Source: Ornithinibacillus sp. 4-3
Lineage (GTDB): Bacteria > Bacillota > Bacilli > Bacillales > Amphibacillaceae
Length of the DNA: 64,000 bases
Direction of reading: 5' to 3'
Assembly (NCBI RefSeq): GCF_040958695.1
Contig: NZ_CP162599.1
Span: 3,506,001-3,570,000 of the forward strand
The notes beneath the pieces were generated by a model. That model saw only the letters and a list, made by a program, of their open reading frames with translations. It was not told the origin of the DNA and ran no database searches. The translations under genes were made by a program, and so were the position numbers. Positions 62,724-64,000 of the stretch are shown here, piece by piece (within the stretch, counting starts at the first letter, position 1; each line of letters opens with the position of its first letter).

Positions 62724-63188
62724 ATGAAATCTTGGATTGCTTTCTTATTACCAACGGATGAGTACAAAGAAAAAAGAATACTCTATTTTGTAGCAGAGGG
62801 AACATTTATATTATTGTTTTCTCTTATAGCATTGTTAATTAGCAGTAAATATATTCCAATATTTAAAAATCAAATTGACACTATCCTTTTTCTACCGATT
62901 GCAGTTTTTATCATCTATGTTCTAATTCGATATATTCTGTCTGGTATGGAATATACAGATGTTGTCTCAGAAACTTCCTTTAAAAAGGAACGTAATCATA
63001 TTACATTTAGAAGTGCTATATTTGCTAGTACATTTATATTGTTTTTACTTATTTTTGAGGGGTTACCTAATGAAATAAGCAAGTGGGCTGAAACCATTGT
63101 TCTTCCAATATTTGCTGGATTTTTCTGGTTCATCATAAATTATATCTCCTTGCAAAAATCTTATAAAAAGAATAAAGAATTAGCTTAA
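62724..63188 (+). CDS. Membrane protein paired with a small HTH regulator
   Basis: The 154-residue protein has four hydrophobic segments (about residues 22-42, 52-72, 92-112, 125-147). The family was not recognised with certainty; similar membrane proteins sit downstream of short Xre regulators in Bacillaceae. It may act as a partner or target of the regulator. Confidence 0.75.
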   Translation: MKSWIAFLLPTDEYKEKRILYFVAEGTFILLFSLIALLISSKYIPIFKNQIDTILFLPIAVFIIYVLIRYILSGMEYTDVVSETSFKKERNHITFRSAIFASTFILFLLIFEGLPNEISKWAETIVLPIFAGFFWFIINYISLQKSYKKNKELA

Positions 63189-63291
63189 CTGGATTACGGG
63201 ATATGATTTTCTAAAAATCTCGTATACTTTGAAATAAACTAATAGAAATGGTATGTTTAACGAAAGAAAAACTCGGAAGGAAATGATCCAA

Positions 63292-63798
63292 ATGAAAAAA
63301 ACAATGGTAGTATTATTCTCTGTTTTCCTATTTCTAGTATGGGCTACACCTACTTTTGCTATGGATCTTTCCATTAGCAATACTTTCATATTTGCTTCAA
63401 CAAATTCTTTTTCCGCAGTCATCATTGTCGGGATAGTTGCTATTTTGGCTTTACTGGCTATTTTCATTCCATTAATGCGTTATGACAAGCACGCAGATGA
63501 CAGTCTAGAGCCTAAGAATCTAGATGCTTTAAACAAAGAAGATACAACAAAAAATGCGTATACGTACCATACAGTGCCATCAAAAGATCAAACGATTGAG
63601 TCTACGAGCACGCCATATAGCACTCATTCAGATCCACGTCCTATAGAAAATGGTCCAGTCCCTAGCTTGATTCGTAATGCTTCAAGAGGTGTAGTTGTTA
63701 CCGGTGCTCTATTATCCTATATGAACCATCAACGCAGACAAAAGAAGAAAATGAAAAAAAAGCTTAAGAAAATGAAAAAACAAACAAATTTAGCGTGA
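63292..63798 (+). CDS. Putative membrane-anchored protein with Lys-rich tail
   Basis: The 168-residue protein has a signal peptide (MKKTMVVLFSVFLFLVWATPTFA), a second hydrophobic helix (about 39-62), a Ser/Thr/Pro-rich linker and a C-terminal Lys-rich segment (KKKMKKKLKKMKK). It was not recognised. The topology may place the basic tail on either side. ATG 63292 has AAGGAA about 10 bases upstream. Confidence 0.75.
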   Translation: MKKTMVVLFSVFLFLVWATPTFAMDLSISNTFIFASTNSFSAVIIVGIVAILALLAIFIPLMRYDKHADDSLEPKNLDALNKEDTTKNAYTYHTVPSKDQTIESTSTPYSTHSDPRPIENGPVPSLIRNASRGVVVTGALLSYMNHQRRQKKKMKKKLKKMKKQTNLA

Positions 63799-63827
63799 GG
63801 AAATTAATTATTTCCCCACGCTTTTTG
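63792..63827. terminator. Bidirectional terminator at the right end
   Basis: Arms AGCGTGAGGAAAT / ATTTCCCCACGCT (63792-63804, 63810-63822) begin inside the stop codon of the Lys-rich protein, followed by TTTTTG. It serves the plus-strand gene and, less well, the gene entering from the right. Confidence 0.85.
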
Positions 63828-63831
63828 ATAG

Positions 63832-64000
63832 TTATTTATTTTTCCGAATGGTTAATATCGTTCCAACTGGAATAATAAGCTCCTTTGGCGACTGGATTTC
63901 AGAGAAAATTTTATCCACCCGCTCCTTCACCTGATAATCTTCTATATTGGAGCTTAGCAAATGTGCAATTTCAAAAACACATTGCTCCTTATCCTCTGCT
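63832..64000 (-). CDS. Unidentified protein, C-terminal part only
   Basis: An open frame enters from the right edge and ends at 63832. The visible 55 residues, including EQCVFEIAHLLSS, VKERVDKIFSEI and ELIIPVGTILTIRKNK, form a soluble, charged, helix-then-strand pattern. The start lies beyond position 64000 and the family could not be named. Confidence 0.65.
   Translation of the reverse strand, partial: AEDKEQCVFEIAHLLSSNIEDYQVKERVDKIFSEIQSPKELIIPVGTILTIRKNK

Overview
The window is a 64 kb piece of an AT-rich, low-GC Gram-positive chromosome from a spore-forming Bacillaceae. Protein sequences and gene order look most like Oceanobacillus or Virgibacillus; the species call is inference, the family call is safe. 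Sporulation and germination genes (spoIIR, cwlJ, gerQ, pbpG-like), the atp operon, prfA-prmC, rho, murA2, fbaA, pyrG and argS lie in nearly the order seen at the atp-ywl-ywj-ywi-ywh region of Bacillus subtilis. Position 1 falls inside atpG and position 64000 inside an unidentified gene. No tRNA, rRNA, CRISPR array, prophage or intact insertion sequence was seen.

Layout. 1-4700: ATP synthase genes atpG(partial)-A-H-F-E-B-I, all on the minus strand, with a consensus sigma-A promoter at 4868-4896. 5094-8493: a Vpr-like subtilase and UDP-GlcNAc 2-epimerase, inserted between atpI and upp. 8552-22369: upp, glyA, ywlG, rpiB, a chemotaxis receptor, ywlE, mntP, ywlC, spoIIR, prmC, prfA, a nitrilase, tdk, rpmE2 and rho. 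22892-27080: glpX, murA2, a transaldolase-like gene and fbaA. 27667-35743: pyrG with a CTP-sensing attenuator, a short rpoE, and a fatty-acid module (TetR regulator, 3-hydroxyacyl-CoA dehydrogenase, thiolase, YwjF redox protein). 35970-47864: argS-ywiB, a class A PBP, ywhD, ywfO, lipL, hemQ, cwlJ-gerQ and small genes. 48004-64000: a more variable part with two amidohydrolases, a flavin reductase-like protein, an acyltransferase, a DSD1-like PLP enzyme, recQ, an M29 aminopeptidase, a TerC protein behind a manganese riboswitch, a thioesterase, a cardiolipin synthase, a small regulator/membrane-protein pair and a secreted protein.

The genes are mostly housekeeping: energy coupling (atp), pyrimidine salvage and synthesis (upp, tdk, pyrG), one-carbon metabolism (glyA), glycolysis and gluconeogenesis (fbaA, glpX), translation termination (prfA with its methylase prmC), cell wall (murA2, pbpG, mnaA) and the sporulation signal SpoIIR with the spore lysis factors CwlJ and GerQ. 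Manganese export appears twice, as mntP with a hairpin burying its ribosome binding site and as terC with a yybP-ykoY riboswitch.

Most unusual points: (1) the PyrG glutaminase nucleophile Cys is Ala at residue 381, and a conserved Arg of the glutaminase domain is also changed; (2) the RNA polymerase delta subunit stops at 96 residues, without its acidic tail; (3) a cluster of DnaA boxes lies between ywlC and spoIIR; (4) spo0F is absent from its usual place between fbaA and pyrG, and acdA is absent next to the fatty-acid genes, where a dispersed Bacillaceae repeat is found instead. I did not find a clear new multi-gene defence or biosynthetic system.
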